Below are positions 41,479-50,262 of a DNA stretch of 64,000 nt, piece after piece. The notes under the pieces are model-generated. The model saw only the letters and a list, made by a program, of their open reading frames with translations, had not been told where the DNA came from and did no database searches. This DNA comes from Acidobacteriota bacterium (GTDB lineage: Bacteria; Acidobacteriota; Terriglobia; Acidiferrales; UBA7541). Where the stretch lies: positions 1 to 64,000 of the forward strand of contig JACQDE010000037.1 of assembly GCA_016201285.1 (NCBI GenBank), read 5' to 3'. A program made the position numbers and the translations under genes. Every line of letters begins with the position of its first letter. The stretch's first letter is position 1.

Positions 41479-43383
41479 CTAAAATACATGAAAGTCGCGA
41501 ACCACGCGGATGAAGAAGCGCTTGCGGGAAAACGGACCCAATCCGAAGTCCTGCGCGTAGCGGACGTGCCCCACATCGAGGGTCAAGGCGCGAAACTGGT
41601 AGCCGACGCTTGCTTCCCACTGGACGTAATGATTACTCACGCGACCCGCCAAGAGCTGCGTGTTCCGGTTCCAAAGAAAGCGGCCCGATAACCGGCGCGT
41701 GGGTCTGAGAGTTGCGGTCAAGAAGGTCTGGGAGACGCTGGAGGGTACCGCGAGGACGCTGGGGAACGCGGCCAGCACGGTCCGCGCCTGGCTGGGAGTT
41801 GCCAGGCGAAGGCGGATGTCGGGTTGAAAGGTGAGGCCGTCGCGTAACTGCCGGCTGACGGAAAACTCGCCCCGCGCGTGCGAAGCGAACACCGAAAAAA
41901 CATGGCCGCGCGAAGCGAACCGAGTCCCGAAAGAGTCAAAAAAGCTCTTTTCCAGGTTGTAAGAAGCCCGGAGTTTCCACCCGGCGCCGAGCAACCGTGA
42001 GCCCGACAGTCCCGCGACCCAATTGCGGCTCTGCACTAGGAAGACATTCTCGGTCTTCTGCCAGGAACCCAGCGCAGATGCGACCAGCTCGACCGTGCGC
42101 ACAGATCCGAGGGTGACGGCGGCGCTGGTACTGTGACCACGCAGCCGGCTGGAGGGCAGCCGACCGTAGTCAAAGCTTCCCCAATTGGTGGCGTACCGCG
42201 CCTGAAGCTGCCATCGGCGGAATTGATGCGCATAAGATAGTCCGCCAGTGGCGGCGGTGAGCACGCTCCCCGGGTTGACAAGCGAAGCACCGGAGGGCGC
42301 ACGCGTGGTATCGCGGGTCAGTTCTCCATCCAAGCGCAAATCCTTGCTGAGCACATATTGCGCCCGGCCAGAGACCGTCAGGAGCGTCACCCGCGCCAAG
42401 CCGGGAACCAGCAGGAATGACTGGCCCGGCGTACCGGGTCCCGTGGCGGAACGTGTCTGCTCCAGTTGAAATCCCACCAGGTTCGACGTCACGCCCGCCC
42501 GCACGCGCGCGGAGAGCCTTTTGCCCGGCTGGAAGTCGGCATGTCCGTAGAAATAGCCGTAGCTCTGGTCGTACGGTCGCGCCGCGATTTCGTTCTGCGA
42601 CTTCGTGCGCCCGCCAAGGAGATTCAGACGCACCGCCCGCGAAAACTCGCGTGAAGCCGAAGCCCTAAATTCGCGGATGCGTCCGGTCATCAGATAGGGC
42701 GCCAGGCCCGGTTGGAAGATGTTGAGAAGGCCGGTGTTGGTGCGTTCCGTGCGGAACTGGGAGTCCAGCAACCAGCCGCCTCGCTCGTACTGCAGATCCA
42801 CCGAGAAGGTTCGCGCGCGGTTGGCGACCTTCGAGGTGAGCGGAGCCAGTGGCTCGTAATTGTCCGAATAGCGCGAATAAGTGAGATTAACCCGGGGCAG
42901 GCGGCGGAACGCCAACCGCCAATTCAGTGAAAATGCGCTCTGGGAAGTGTCCGCCTGCAGGCCCGCCAGTCGGTCGAGTGTGCCGAAGGTAGTGACCTGA
43001 CGGCTCAGCCGCGTATACGATACGGTCAGAGGGAACGTGCTCCCGCCAAGGAACGTGGACGAGAACGAGATGCCACGCCCGTCCGGGAAAACCGACTCAT
43101 TCGATTGACGTCCCATACTGAACTGCGGCTTGATCTCGAAGGTGAGAAATCGCGGGTGGTGAAAGTAGCCGGAGAATTTCAGGCGCACACTGCCGAGGCC
43201 GGCGTCGCGGCTCGTGTTCACCCCATCCTGGCTTCCCGAATGGTAGTAGCCCGCCGTCAACGTCCCGGTGAGGCTGAGGGGGGGAGGCAGACTAAGCCGG
43301 CTCTGGGCTTCGGCAGCGGGTCCCACCAGTCCCAGGGCCATGCCGACACAGAAGACCCAAACGAGGCTGCTCCAGCGCGTCAT
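41479..43383 (-). CDS. Large outer membrane beta-barrel protein
   Basis: 634 residues, signal peptide to about residue 26 (GPAAEAQ). No cysteines for haem; the mature part is made of alternating amphipathic strands, about 22-26, ending RFFIRVVRDFHVF with a terminal Phe. This is the size of MtrB/PioB/OmbB-like sheaths (about 26 strands), which let cytochromes pass the outer membrane, but no sequence motif links it to any of them (MtrB's N-terminal CxxC is absent). It is coupled by ATGA to the PpiC gene upstream. Confidence 0.75.
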   Translation of the reverse strand: MTRWSSLVWVFCVGMALGLVGPAAEAQSRLSLPPPLSLTGTLTAGYYHSGSQDGVNTSRDAGLGSVRLKFSGYFHHPRFLTFEIKPQFSMGRQSNESVFPDGRGISFSSTFLGGSTFPLTVSYTRLSRQVTTFGTLDRLAGLQADTSQSAFSLNWRLAFRRLPRVNLTYSRYSDNYEPLAPLTSKVANRARTFSVDLQYERGGWLLDSQFRTERTNTGLLNIFQPGLAPYLMTGRIREFRASASREFSRAVRLNLLGGRTKSQNEIAARPYDQSYGYFYGHADFQPGKRLSARVRAGVTSNLVGFQLEQTRSATGPGTPGQSFLLVPGLARVTLLTVSGRAQYVLSKDLRLDGELTRDTTRAPSGASLVNPGSVLTAATGGLSYAHQFRRWQLQARYATNWGSFDYGRLPSSRLRGHSTSAAVTLGSVRTVELVASALGSWQKTENVFLVQSRNWVAGLSGSRLLGAGWKLRASYNLEKSFFDSFGTRFASRGHVFSVFASHARGEFSVSRQLRDGLTFQPDIRLRLATPSQARTVLAAFPSVLAVPSSVSQTFLTATLRPTRRLSGRFLWNRNTQLLAGRVSNHYVQWEASVGYQFRALTLDVGHVRYAQDFGLGPFSRKRFFIRVVRDFHVF

Positions 43384-44378
43384 GGTTTTTCGATTCTGCT
43401 TTTGCTTCGCAACTCCTGTTCGAATTGCTGTCGCCGCTTTTGCAGCCGCTCGTCTTCGTACGATTTGCGCACCGCCGCGCGCGCTTCCTCATAGCGCAGG
43501 AGCGTTTCCGGGCGATAGCCATTCACGCGCAAGATGTGAAATCCGGCGTGCGAAGCGACGATGCCGCTGATTTCGCCGGGTTTCGTCCGAAAAGCCAGCT
43601 CGAGTTCCGGTTCCAGCGTGCCGCGATGAACCCAGCCATGGTCGCCCCGCATCACCCGCCAGTCGTCACTGGAAAAGCGTTCGGCCAGCGCGCCGAAAGC
43701 CTCGAAGGTTTTCGCCGCCTGGGCCTGCGGGAGGACCTCTTCTGCGCGATTTCTCGCGAATCTGCGTTCGGACTCGGTCGCTCCTTCGGGGAATTGGAAA
43801 GTGATCGTCTGCAGCCAGACGCTCTCCGGCCGCATGTAGCGCTTGCTGTTCTGTTTGTAGAACCTCCGCGCCTGGACCTCCGTGACGCGCGAAGGCCGGA
43901 CCACCTCCTGCTCCCACAGCGTCTCCACCAGCAGGGTTCGGCGAACCTGGCGGTGAAATTCCGCCTGCGACCCGAATTGTTCTTGGATCGCGTTCTCGAA
44001 CGCAGCAGGAGAAGGGAACTGCCGCCGAACTTTCTCAATCCGGGCCTCCACAGCGACCGGGGAAATCTGAAGCTTGCGCCGCTGCGCTTCCTGATACAGC
44101 AACTCCGACAGCACCAGCCGGTCGAACGCCTTCTGCCGGATTTCCGGTTCGGCCGCAGCGGGAACGCGCCCGCCGTGGATGCGGTAGTACGGGAACAACT
44201 CCTCCATCTCGCGGCGGAGATCGCGCTCGGTCAGCCCAACGCCATTTACACGCACCACTGTCCTTTCGGCAGGCGAAACGTGGGCTGGCATCGCGGCCCG
44301 CGCCGGTGCCTGTGCCGCCGGCGAAGCCCCACCGAGGAGGAGAACAACGACTGAGAGGGAAGTGAGTCGGTTCGTCAT
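43380..44378 (-). CDS. PpiC-type peptidyl-prolyl isomerase / SurA-like chaperone
   Basis: 332 residues from ATG 44378, signal peptide (VVVLLLGGASPAAQA). A SurA-N-like domain (VVRVNGVGLTERDLRREMEELFPYYRI) is followed by a parvulin domain (AKTFEAFGALAERFSSDDW...GDHGWVHRGTLEPELELAF...PGEISGIVASHAGFHILRVNGY). It probably folds the beta-barrel encoded next, with which it overlaps. PpiC genes are a regular part of porin-cytochrome loci. Confidence 0.85.
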   Translation of the reverse strand: MTNRLTSLSVVVLLLGGASPAAQAPARAAMPAHVSPAERTVVRVNGVGLTERDLRREMEELFPYYRIHGGRVPAAAEPEIRQKAFDRLVLSELLYQEAQRRKLQISPVAVEARIEKVRRQFPSPAAFENAIQEQFGSQAEFHRQVRRTLLVETLWEQEVVRPSRVTEVQARRFYKQNSKRYMRPESVWLQTITFQFPEGATESERRFARNRAEEVLPQAQAAKTFEAFGALAERFSSDDWRVMRGDHGWVHRGTLEPELELAFRTKPGEISGIVASHAGFHILRVNGYRPETLLRYEEARAAVRKSYEDERLQKRRQQFEQELRSKSRIEKP

Positions 44379-44430
44379 GTTTCGGGTCCGTGAGGGGAGG
44401 GCGCGGACTCCCCCCTCCGAAGTTGGTTGT

Positions 44431-45054
44431 TTATGTATGGCAAGCAACGCAGAGCGCCGAGCCCGCATTCGATTTGCGCAGAAAGGGCGAAATCGAATCG
44501 TTGTGGACGTTATGGCAACTCGCACACTGCACGGTGTTGCTTGCGCCGTAGAGTTTCAGTCCCGCCGCGGTTACACTTGCGATCGCCGCCAGCCCGGAAT
44601 CTTGCGTGGGGTCGTAATTCATGTTCACCGGGTGGTCGTTTTGCAACCCGAACGAATTCGTCGGATTGCCAACCGCTTCGTCCTTGGTTGGACCGATGAC
44701 CGAAGGTGTGGTCACGCCGTCGTGACAGCTCATGCACAGGAAGGAGTACAGCCTGGGATCGGTAGCCGTGGGAGCCGATGCGCCGACCTCGGTTGTCGCG
44801 TTGTTCAGGGTCGGCGAACTGTAGGTTCCGAACGTCTGTGTGGTGAAATCGCGGTCCCAGAGCAGGATCTTCCCTGTCGCCTGGCTGGCCCCGCCGGTCG
44901 CTACTGAGCCGTTGTGCGGTGCGTGGCACGACTTGCAGCCGTTGCCACCCACGTCGTGGTGGGTACCGATCACGCCGGCTTTCTGCGCCCAGCCTGTGCT
45001 GGCCAACGTCACGATGGCAAGAATCACAAGTGCGATGTAAGAAAGTCGCTTCAT
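44431..45054 (-). CDS. Tetrahaem c-type cytochrome
   Basis: 207 residues from ATG 45054 with signal peptide (YIALVILAIVTLASTGWA-Q). Four CXXCH sites: CKSCH near 40, CMSCH near 110, CASCH near 175, and CVACH as the penultimate residues. The last haem at the very C-terminus means the protein ends in CHT. Preceded by an HDVGG-type stretch. Probably a periplasmic shuttle between the inner-membrane complex and the conduit. Confidence 0.85.
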   Translation of the reverse strand: MKRLSYIALVILAIVTLASTGWAQKAGVIGTHHDVGGNGCKSCHAPHNGSVATGGASQATGKILLWDRDFTTQTFGTYSSPTLNNATTEVGASAPTATDPRLYSFLCMSCHDGVTTPSVIGPTKDEAVGNPTNSFGLQNDHPVNMNYDPTQDSGLAAIASVTAAGLKLYGASNTVQCASCHNVHNDSISPFLRKSNAGSALCVACHT

Positions 45055-45195
45055 CTTTCCTCCTTTTCTTTTTTTGACCAGATGGTTCAAAACAAACGCA
45101 TGGAGTTCGGAGGGCCGGTCAGCGCTAGGGTGGGCGGGCCAGGATTGCCATTGGCCACCTCCAGCGGCGATACAGACGCGTGGGGAGCCGCCGAT

Positions 45196-46401
45196 TCATG
45201 GATTGACGCCCTTGCCTGCCAGGGCGGTTTTCTCGGGGAAGTACTGAAAAACCTGGACCCGCCCTTTCAGTTGTTCGGTCGTGTAGATGCGGTTGTTCTT
45301 GTCGACCGTCAGGCCGGCGATGAGCACAAATTGTCCCGGGTCCGCGCCGTAGCTGCCGACGGCCAGCAACGGCCGCCCTTCCGACGTCAGAATCTGGAAG
45401 TTGTTGAACTCGGAATCGGCGACGTAGAGATTGCCGTCGCTATCGAATGCGAGACCTTTGGGCCGGACGAAATCTCCCGGAATCACCCCCTGCTCGCCGA
45501 AGGCCCGCACAAATTTTCCGTTCCGGTCAAAAACCTGGATGCGGTAATTCCATGTGTCGGTGACAAAGAGGAACCCCTGCGCATCCACTGCCACGTTGGA
45601 AGGGGCTGAGAACTTGCCGGGTTCGGCTTCGCCGCGCGCGCTGGGCTCGCCCACGAAATGCAAGAACGCAAACGAATCAATGTCAAAAACCGCCACGCGG
45701 TGCGCCTTGGCGTCCGCCGCATAGAGTTTCCGTCGCGGGCTGTCAACGGCAATACCTCCGGGCCGCTCCAGCTGGGAGCCGCCGAAAACGGCCAGCAAAA
45801 CGCCTTGGGGATCGAAGCAACTGATCTGATGCAGGAAGGAGTCGGAGACGAAGAGGCGGTCTTTGTCGTCAACGGCGACCCCGATCGGAAGGGCGAGCTT
45901 CGCCGGGGATCGATGCCCCCGGTATTCCACTTTCTTGTTGGCCAGGTCGAAGACGAAGACAACGCGCCTCGCGGAATCCGCCACAAAGATCCGGTTCTGG
46001 GAATCGACGGCCACGCCATAGGGTTTCTTCAGTCCCGACTCTTTTTCGTCATCCTTGACGCCCGCCAGCCGGTCCATCCATCCGCGCTTGGACTTTTTCC
46101 CCAAAACATCGTCCGGACCACGAATCTGTCCGATATAACGAACCCGCGCAGGCTGCGGCGGCTGCGGCCACACCAAGCTCTCAATCGCGACCGGCGCCGG
46201 AGGATTCTGCTGCTTCTTCTTCGATTGCGCCCACAACCGGGACGTCGAGAGTGCCAACACGAGGAGAAAGAAGAGCACCAGGCAGACTGCCTTCCGGCAG
46301 CGCTCCCTCGGCCTTCCCTCGGCTTGGCTTGGGACAGGGGGCCGGGACAAGGCGCAAGCCTCGGCCATCCTCGCCGCTCGCCCTCTCGAACGGGTGCTCA
46401 C
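45196..46401 (-). CDS. Membrane-anchored or exported NHL-repeat protein
   Basis: 401 residues. A hydrophobic segment near residues 40-56 (VCLVLFFLLVLALST) follows a basic stretch and serves as signal or anchor; a shorter start at 46368 is possible. Six NHL repeats (KPYGVAVDSQNRIFVADSARRVVFVFD and similar) follow. It lies 10 bases after the 16-haem gene and is about as long as the other NHL protein but not closely similar. Probably an assembly or docking protein of the redox locus. Confidence 0.83.
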   Translation of the reverse strand: MSTRSRGRAARMAEACALSRPPVPSQAEGRPRERCRKAVCLVLFFLLVLALSTSRLWAQSKKKQQNPPAPVAIESLVWPQPPQPARVRYIGQIRGPDDVLGKKSKRGWMDRLAGVKDDEKESGLKKPYGVAVDSQNRIFVADSARRVVFVFDLANKKVEYRGHRSPAKLALPIGVAVDDKDRLFVSDSFLHQISCFDPQGVLLAVFGGSQLERPGGIAVDSPRRKLYAADAKAHRVAVFDIDSFAFLHFVGEPSARGEAEPGKFSAPSNVAVDAQGFLFVTDTWNYRIQVFDRNGKFVRAFGEQGVIPGDFVRPKGLAFDSDGNLYVADSEFNNFQILTSEGRPLLAVGSYGADPGQFVLIAGLTVDKNNRIYTTEQLKGRVQVFQYFPEKTALAGKGVNP

Positions 46402-46411
46402 CGCGCTCCTC

Positions 46412-47839
46412 CTACTTGTGGCAGCGAATGCATAGTGGCGATGACGACCTCGTTTCCGTCACAAACAGCCGCGGACTGCCGTTCCCTGCGTGAGGGTTGT
46501 GACAGCTCACGCAGGTGATCGTTTTCCCGGGATTCGAGGGATCCGCGACGCCGCTCACTGGGTGCGTGGCCAAAGGATGGCCGGTCGTGGCTCCCTGGCG
46601 CAGGGGAATGCGCCTCACCGATTCGAGATAGTTGGCCGGCAGACGGACGGCTCCCTTGAACAGCACCAGACTGTTGCTGTCGGCCGATGGCTCGCCCTGT
46701 GCATTCCGCGCGTGACACGTCAGGCAGACTTCGTCCACCTGCGCGCGCAGGTTTCCGGCGAAATTCCCGGCGTGCGGTTCGTGGCAGACCGTGCAGCCGG
46801 CCTGGAAAACCGGCGCGTGGACAAACTGCTTGGAGGTGCGCTCCCGGGCGCGCTGCGGATGGCAACTCACACACAGAGTCACGGGAGACTGAACCAGGTG
46901 CAGCGGATAGGGGGTGGCGTGCGGACTGTGGCAGCCGGTGCAGGTATCCGACATGCTGATGGCTTTGTGCACCCGTTTCGCTGCATTGAGCTGATTCTGA
47001 ATGCTGTCGTGGCAGAGCAGGCAGAGCGCGCGCTTGCCTCCTTCGATGAGCACAACTTTGCCGTCTTTCGGCGGCTCGTGGCAAGCGTCGCACTGCTTCT
47101 CCGCGAATGGCGGGTGCGCGTTCGCATGCGTGAGCTTCGGCCGTCTGGACGCGTGCGGATTGTGACAAGCAACACAGTTCGACTGCGCGAGGGGTTGCCC
47201 GCCGTGCGCCTCCATCATCGCCTTGTCCGCCGTGTCGTGGCAGTTCCGGCAGAGCGCGGGAACCGCCTCGGTCAAGTGGTAGCGGAACTCAGGCTGACTG
47301 CCGTCACCAGTCTTGTGGGTGACGTGGCAGGTGTCACAACCCAGATCGAGCGCCCCATGTCTGCTTCCCTTCACGGGCACGTCCGCGCCCGTGTCGTGGC
47401 ATGCCAAGCAAAGATTTTCATCCTTGCCGCCCGAGGCGGGTTGCAGAAGCAGAAACTTATTCGCCGAGGCGTGTGGGTTGTGACAAGCGGTGCACTCTCC
47501 CTCAACAACCGGAAAATGCTGCTGGCCGGCGGCACCTTTTCCGGCCTTTTCCTCGTGGCAGGTGAGGCACAAAGCGTTGCCGGTGGCGAGCAATTGCACC
47601 GTCGTCTTTTCGCCCTCGGTTCTGACTTCGTGACACGCGCCACACCCGGCGGCCTCAATCGCCGAATGAATGAACTTGCCGATTGTTGTCTTGTGGCATT
47701 CGATGCACGCCTTTGGAGTAGCCAGTTGCGCGGGCAGGATTCTGACGGGGTGGGGCCTACCTACGCCCGAGGCTCCGAATGTCGGCACCCCAGCACAGAC
47801 AAGTGCAACGAAAAAAGCTACTAGCCCTAGCCGAGTCAC
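46412..47839 (-). CDS. 16-haem c-type cytochrome
   Basis: 475 residues with signal peptide (VAFFVALVCAGVPTFGA). Sixteen CXXCH motifs, one per 29 residues, in repeated paired units (CxxCHNPHAS and CxxCH...LCLTCH), so the protein grew by duplication. The last motif, CIRCHK, is at the C-terminus. This haem density is that of nanowire-forming or extracellular-terminal cytochromes; a wire-like role is a possibility only. First gene of the second unit; a sigma-54-like site lies about 105 bp upstream. Confidence 0.9.
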   Translation of the reverse strand: MTRLGLVAFFVALVCAGVPTFGASGVGRPHPVRILPAQLATPKACIECHKTTIGKFIHSAIEAAGCGACHEVRTEGEKTTVQLLATGNALCLTCHEEKAGKGAAGQQHFPVVEGECTACHNPHASANKFLLLQPASGGKDENLCLACHDTGADVPVKGSRHGALDLGCDTCHVTHKTGDGSQPEFRYHLTEAVPALCRNCHDTADKAMMEAHGGQPLAQSNCVACHNPHASRRPKLTHANAHPPFAEKQCDACHEPPKDGKVVLIEGGKRALCLLCHDSIQNQLNAAKRVHKAISMSDTCTGCHSPHATPYPLHLVQSPVTLCVSCHPQRARERTSKQFVHAPVFQAGCTVCHEPHAGNFAGNLRAQVDEVCLTCHARNAQGEPSADSNSLVLFKGAVRLPANYLESVRRIPLRQGATTGHPLATHPVSGVADPSNPGKTITCVSCHNPHAGNGSPRLFVTETRSSSPLCIRCHK

Positions 47840-48096
47840 TTTTCTCGCCTCATCAGTCCAGATTATTGGGCCGCAACTCGCTCGGTTTCTGTCGCTGGGG
47901 ACAAATCTGAGGGCTGAGCGACGCTCTCGATTCCAATTGGGAGCACCCGAACTGCCAGATTGGGCCTATGAAATAACCTGTGTTAATTCAATTAGTTAGA
48001 TGACGCGCAACAAGATGGAGCGCTTGAATTCTGTGCGGTGTCGCTCAAGAATCTGCGGAAAATCCCTCTAGATCGCTTGCGGATGTTCATGTACTC
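47840..48096. other. Promoter region of the second cytochrome unit
   Basis: Contains the sigma-54-like site at 47942-47957. The rest is lower in GC than its surroundings, and holds GTTAATTCAATTAGTTAGATGA (47980-48002), in which no factor site is recognised. Confidence 0.4.
47942..47957 (-). promoter_or_regulatory. Sigma-54-like promoter
   Basis: Minus strand TGGCAGTTCGGGTGCT: TGGCA at -24 and TGCT at -12 with exact spacing (GG-10-GC). It is 100 bp before the ATG of the 16-haem cytochrome gene. Confidence 0.5.
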
Positions 48097-49503
48097 CTAC
48101 CCGACTCCTTCACGTCGCGAGAGTTCCGGGACTGAGCCGTCAGCGACTTCTGCGCCTCCCGCGACGTCCGGCCCGGGCAGATAGGACTTCACTCGCTCGG
48201 CCACTTCCGTAAGAGCCGCCTCCCTGCCCTCCTGCACTTCCCAGATCGAAACGATGGGAAAGAACTTCGTGAACACCATGTAGAGAAAGATGAATGTGGC
48301 GCTAAAACCAAGGGTGATTCCAAGCTCGACCCATGTGGGGGAATAGGACACCCGTGCCCAAGGCACGCGCGGCGCCGCCAGAGTGGGGATCACGATCGTA
48401 AACCGCTCCAGCCACATCCCCACGAGCACGGACACAGAGGCTACTACCGCACTTCTAATCGGCCGAGTCCGGCGGCGTGCGAGTATTCCGACCGGGATGA
48501 CAAGACAAGTCAGCACCATCCCCCAGAACAGGGGTGCGTAGCGCCCGGCGAGCTTGGAATAGAACACGGCCAGGTGAGCCGGATCGTGGCCGTAGTAAGT
48601 CGTCAGATGCTCGGCGAACGTGAAGTAGAACCAAAGCAGCGCAAAAACCAGCAGGAGCGTTCCCAGGTGCCGGAAGTGAATCTCCTTCAGGTAGTCCTGC
48701 AGGAAATAGATCCGGCGGATCAGCGCCATCGCGATGATCAGGGAAGCAATCCCGGAAAAGATCGCCCCCACAACAAAGTAGGGGCCGAAAATCGTCGAGT
48801 GCCACATCGGCTGCACGGTCATGCCGAACACCCAAGAAACCACCGTGTGCACCGAGATGGCGATGGGAATCACGAGCACGGCCATCACCGAGATGGCACG
48901 ATTCAACACCCGCCACTGGCGCGGCGTGCCCTGCCAGCCCAGGGCTAGCAGGCGGTAGAAGCCCGTGTACTTCCCGGCGTAATCCCGCAGCAGGGCGATG
49001 TCCGGAATCAGAGGGAGATAGAGATAAATGCTGCTCGCGAGCAGGTAAGTGCTCACGCTGCAGACATCCCACAGCAGCGGCGAACGGAAATTCGGATGCT
49101 TGAGGACATTCAGCATCCGATCCGGGCGCCCGAGATCCACGATGATGCTCCCGACGCCGAAAAAGAGCACCAGCACCGTAATCACCTCTGCCGCGCGCGT
49201 GATCGAACGCCTCCATTCGGCGTGGCAGAGCCGCAGGATGGCGGAAATGAGCGTGCCGGCGTGGCTGATGCCGATGAAGAAAACGAAGTTCGTGATGTAG
49301 GAGCCCCAGTAAACGGGCACATTCAGGCCAGTTGTGCCGAGCCCCCAGCGGAGCTGGTGCAGCCAGGCGAAAAACGCGAAGGAGGTGAAGCCGAGCAGGA
49401 CGAGCGCCAGGTGAAAAAAGGAACTCCGCGTCGCCACAATCGGCTGCAACAGCGTTGCGTCTGCACCGAGGAGTTCGGGTCTACCGCGGTTCTTGTTTTC
49501 CAC
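48097..49503 (-). CDS. NrfD/PsrC-type quinol oxidoreductase membrane subunit
   Basis: 468 residues with about ten transmembrane helices. Conserved NrfD features: the first helices (HLALVLLGFTSFAFFAWLHQLRWGLGTTGL), GISHAGTLISAILRL, VDLGRPDRMLNVL, and VSWVFGMTVQPMWHSTIFGPYFVVGAIFSG, as in ActC and other long NrfD proteins of alternative complex III. It exchanges electrons and protons with membrane quinol. It overlaps the ferredoxin gene by 23 bases. A 40-residue soluble tail follows the last helix. Confidence 0.88.
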   Translation of the reverse strand: MENKNRGRPELLGADATLLQPIVATRSSFFHLALVLLGFTSFAFFAWLHQLRWGLGTTGLNVPVYWGSYITNFVFFIGISHAGTLISAILRLCHAEWRRSITRAAEVITVLVLFFGVGSIIVDLGRPDRMLNVLKHPNFRSPLLWDVCSVSTYLLASSIYLYLPLIPDIALLRDYAGKYTGFYRLLALGWQGTPRQWRVLNRAISVMAVLVIPIAISVHTVVSWVFGMTVQPMWHSTIFGPYFVVGAIFSGIASLIIAMALIRRIYFLQDYLKEIHFRHLGTLLLVFALLWFYFTFAEHLTTYYGHDPAHLAVFYSKLAGRYAPLFWGMVLTCLVIPVGILARRRTRPIRSAVVASVSVLVGMWLERFTIVIPTLAAPRVPWARVSYSPTWVELGITLGFSATFIFLYMVFTKFFPIVSIWEVQEGREAALTEVAERVKSYLPGPDVAGGAEVADGSVPELSRREGVG

Positions 49504-50191
49504 CGGCCCATTCTCCTTGAGAGAGAAAGATCACTTTGGGCTCCGTGCCCAATTCTTCCAGGTAACGGAACGCGCGGGGGCTCCGCACGAGCTGGGCGAC
49601 TCGGCTCTCGGGATCTTCGAGATCACCAAAGTACATGGCGCCCGCGGGACAGATCTCCACGCACGCCGGCACGTAGTCGCCCTCGGCTAGTGGGCGGCCT
49701 TCGGCCCGGACACTTTCCTTCGCCTGCATCAGGCGGTGATGGCAGAGCGTGCATTTTTCCACCACACCCTTCGGCCGCACGGTGACATCCGGATTCAACG
49801 CCAGCTGCAACTCGCCTCGGAACTCGGGCCGATACCAGTTAAACATTCTCCGCGTGTAGGGACAGGCGTTGGTGCAGTAGCGGCAGCCAATGCAGCGGGC
49901 AAAGGTTTGCCGGACGATTCCTTCCGGCGTGATCCCCGTCGCCTGCACCGGACAAACCCGGATGCAGGGCGGGCTGTCGCAATGCATGCAAGGCAACGGC
50001 CGCGTGGTCATGGATACCCGCGGGTAGCTCCCCTGGACTTCGGCCACGACCGCCAGCCAGGAGAGAATCCGCCCCCGCTCCGCTTCTTCCGGCTCCACAC
50101 ACGGCACGTTGTTCTCAGCCTGACAAGCCACCACGCAGGCCTGGCAGGCCGTGCATTTCGCCAGATCGATCACCATTCCCCATCGCGCCAT
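49481..50191 (-). CDS. Four-cluster [4Fe-4S] ferredoxin subunit (NrfC/PsrB/DsrO-like)
   Basis: 236 residues with four cysteine sets: CTACQACVVACQ, CMHCDSPPCIRVCP, CIGCRYCTNACPY and CTLCHHR...CVEICP, enough for four 4Fe-4S clusters. It carries electrons between the molybdopterin-type subunit and the NrfD subunit. There is no Tat signal of its own, so it must be exported with the partner. It is 71 bases from the large subunit. Confidence 0.9.
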   Translation of the reverse strand: MARWGMVIDLAKCTACQACVVACQAENNVPCVEPEEAERGRILSWLAVVAEVQGSYPRVSMTTRPLPCMHCDSPPCIRVCPVQATGITPEGIVRQTFARCIGCRYCTNACPYTRRMFNWYRPEFRGELQLALNPDVTVRPKGVVEKCTLCHHRLMQAKESVRAEGRPLAEGDYVPACVEICPAGAMYFGDLEDPESRVAQLVRSPRAFRYLEELGTEPKVIFLSQGEWAGGKQEPR

Positions 50192-50262
50192 TTCGCGGCC
50201 TCAGAAGGGGCGAGGCTTCCCGGTCAAACGCACCGGGACGCAAAACCCGCGAAAGCCCGCCC

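Noticed and set aside
46490-47824. 444-residue open frame antisense to the 16-haem cytochrome
   Set aside because: The haem motifs on the minus strand are unmistakable; the plus frame has no family features.
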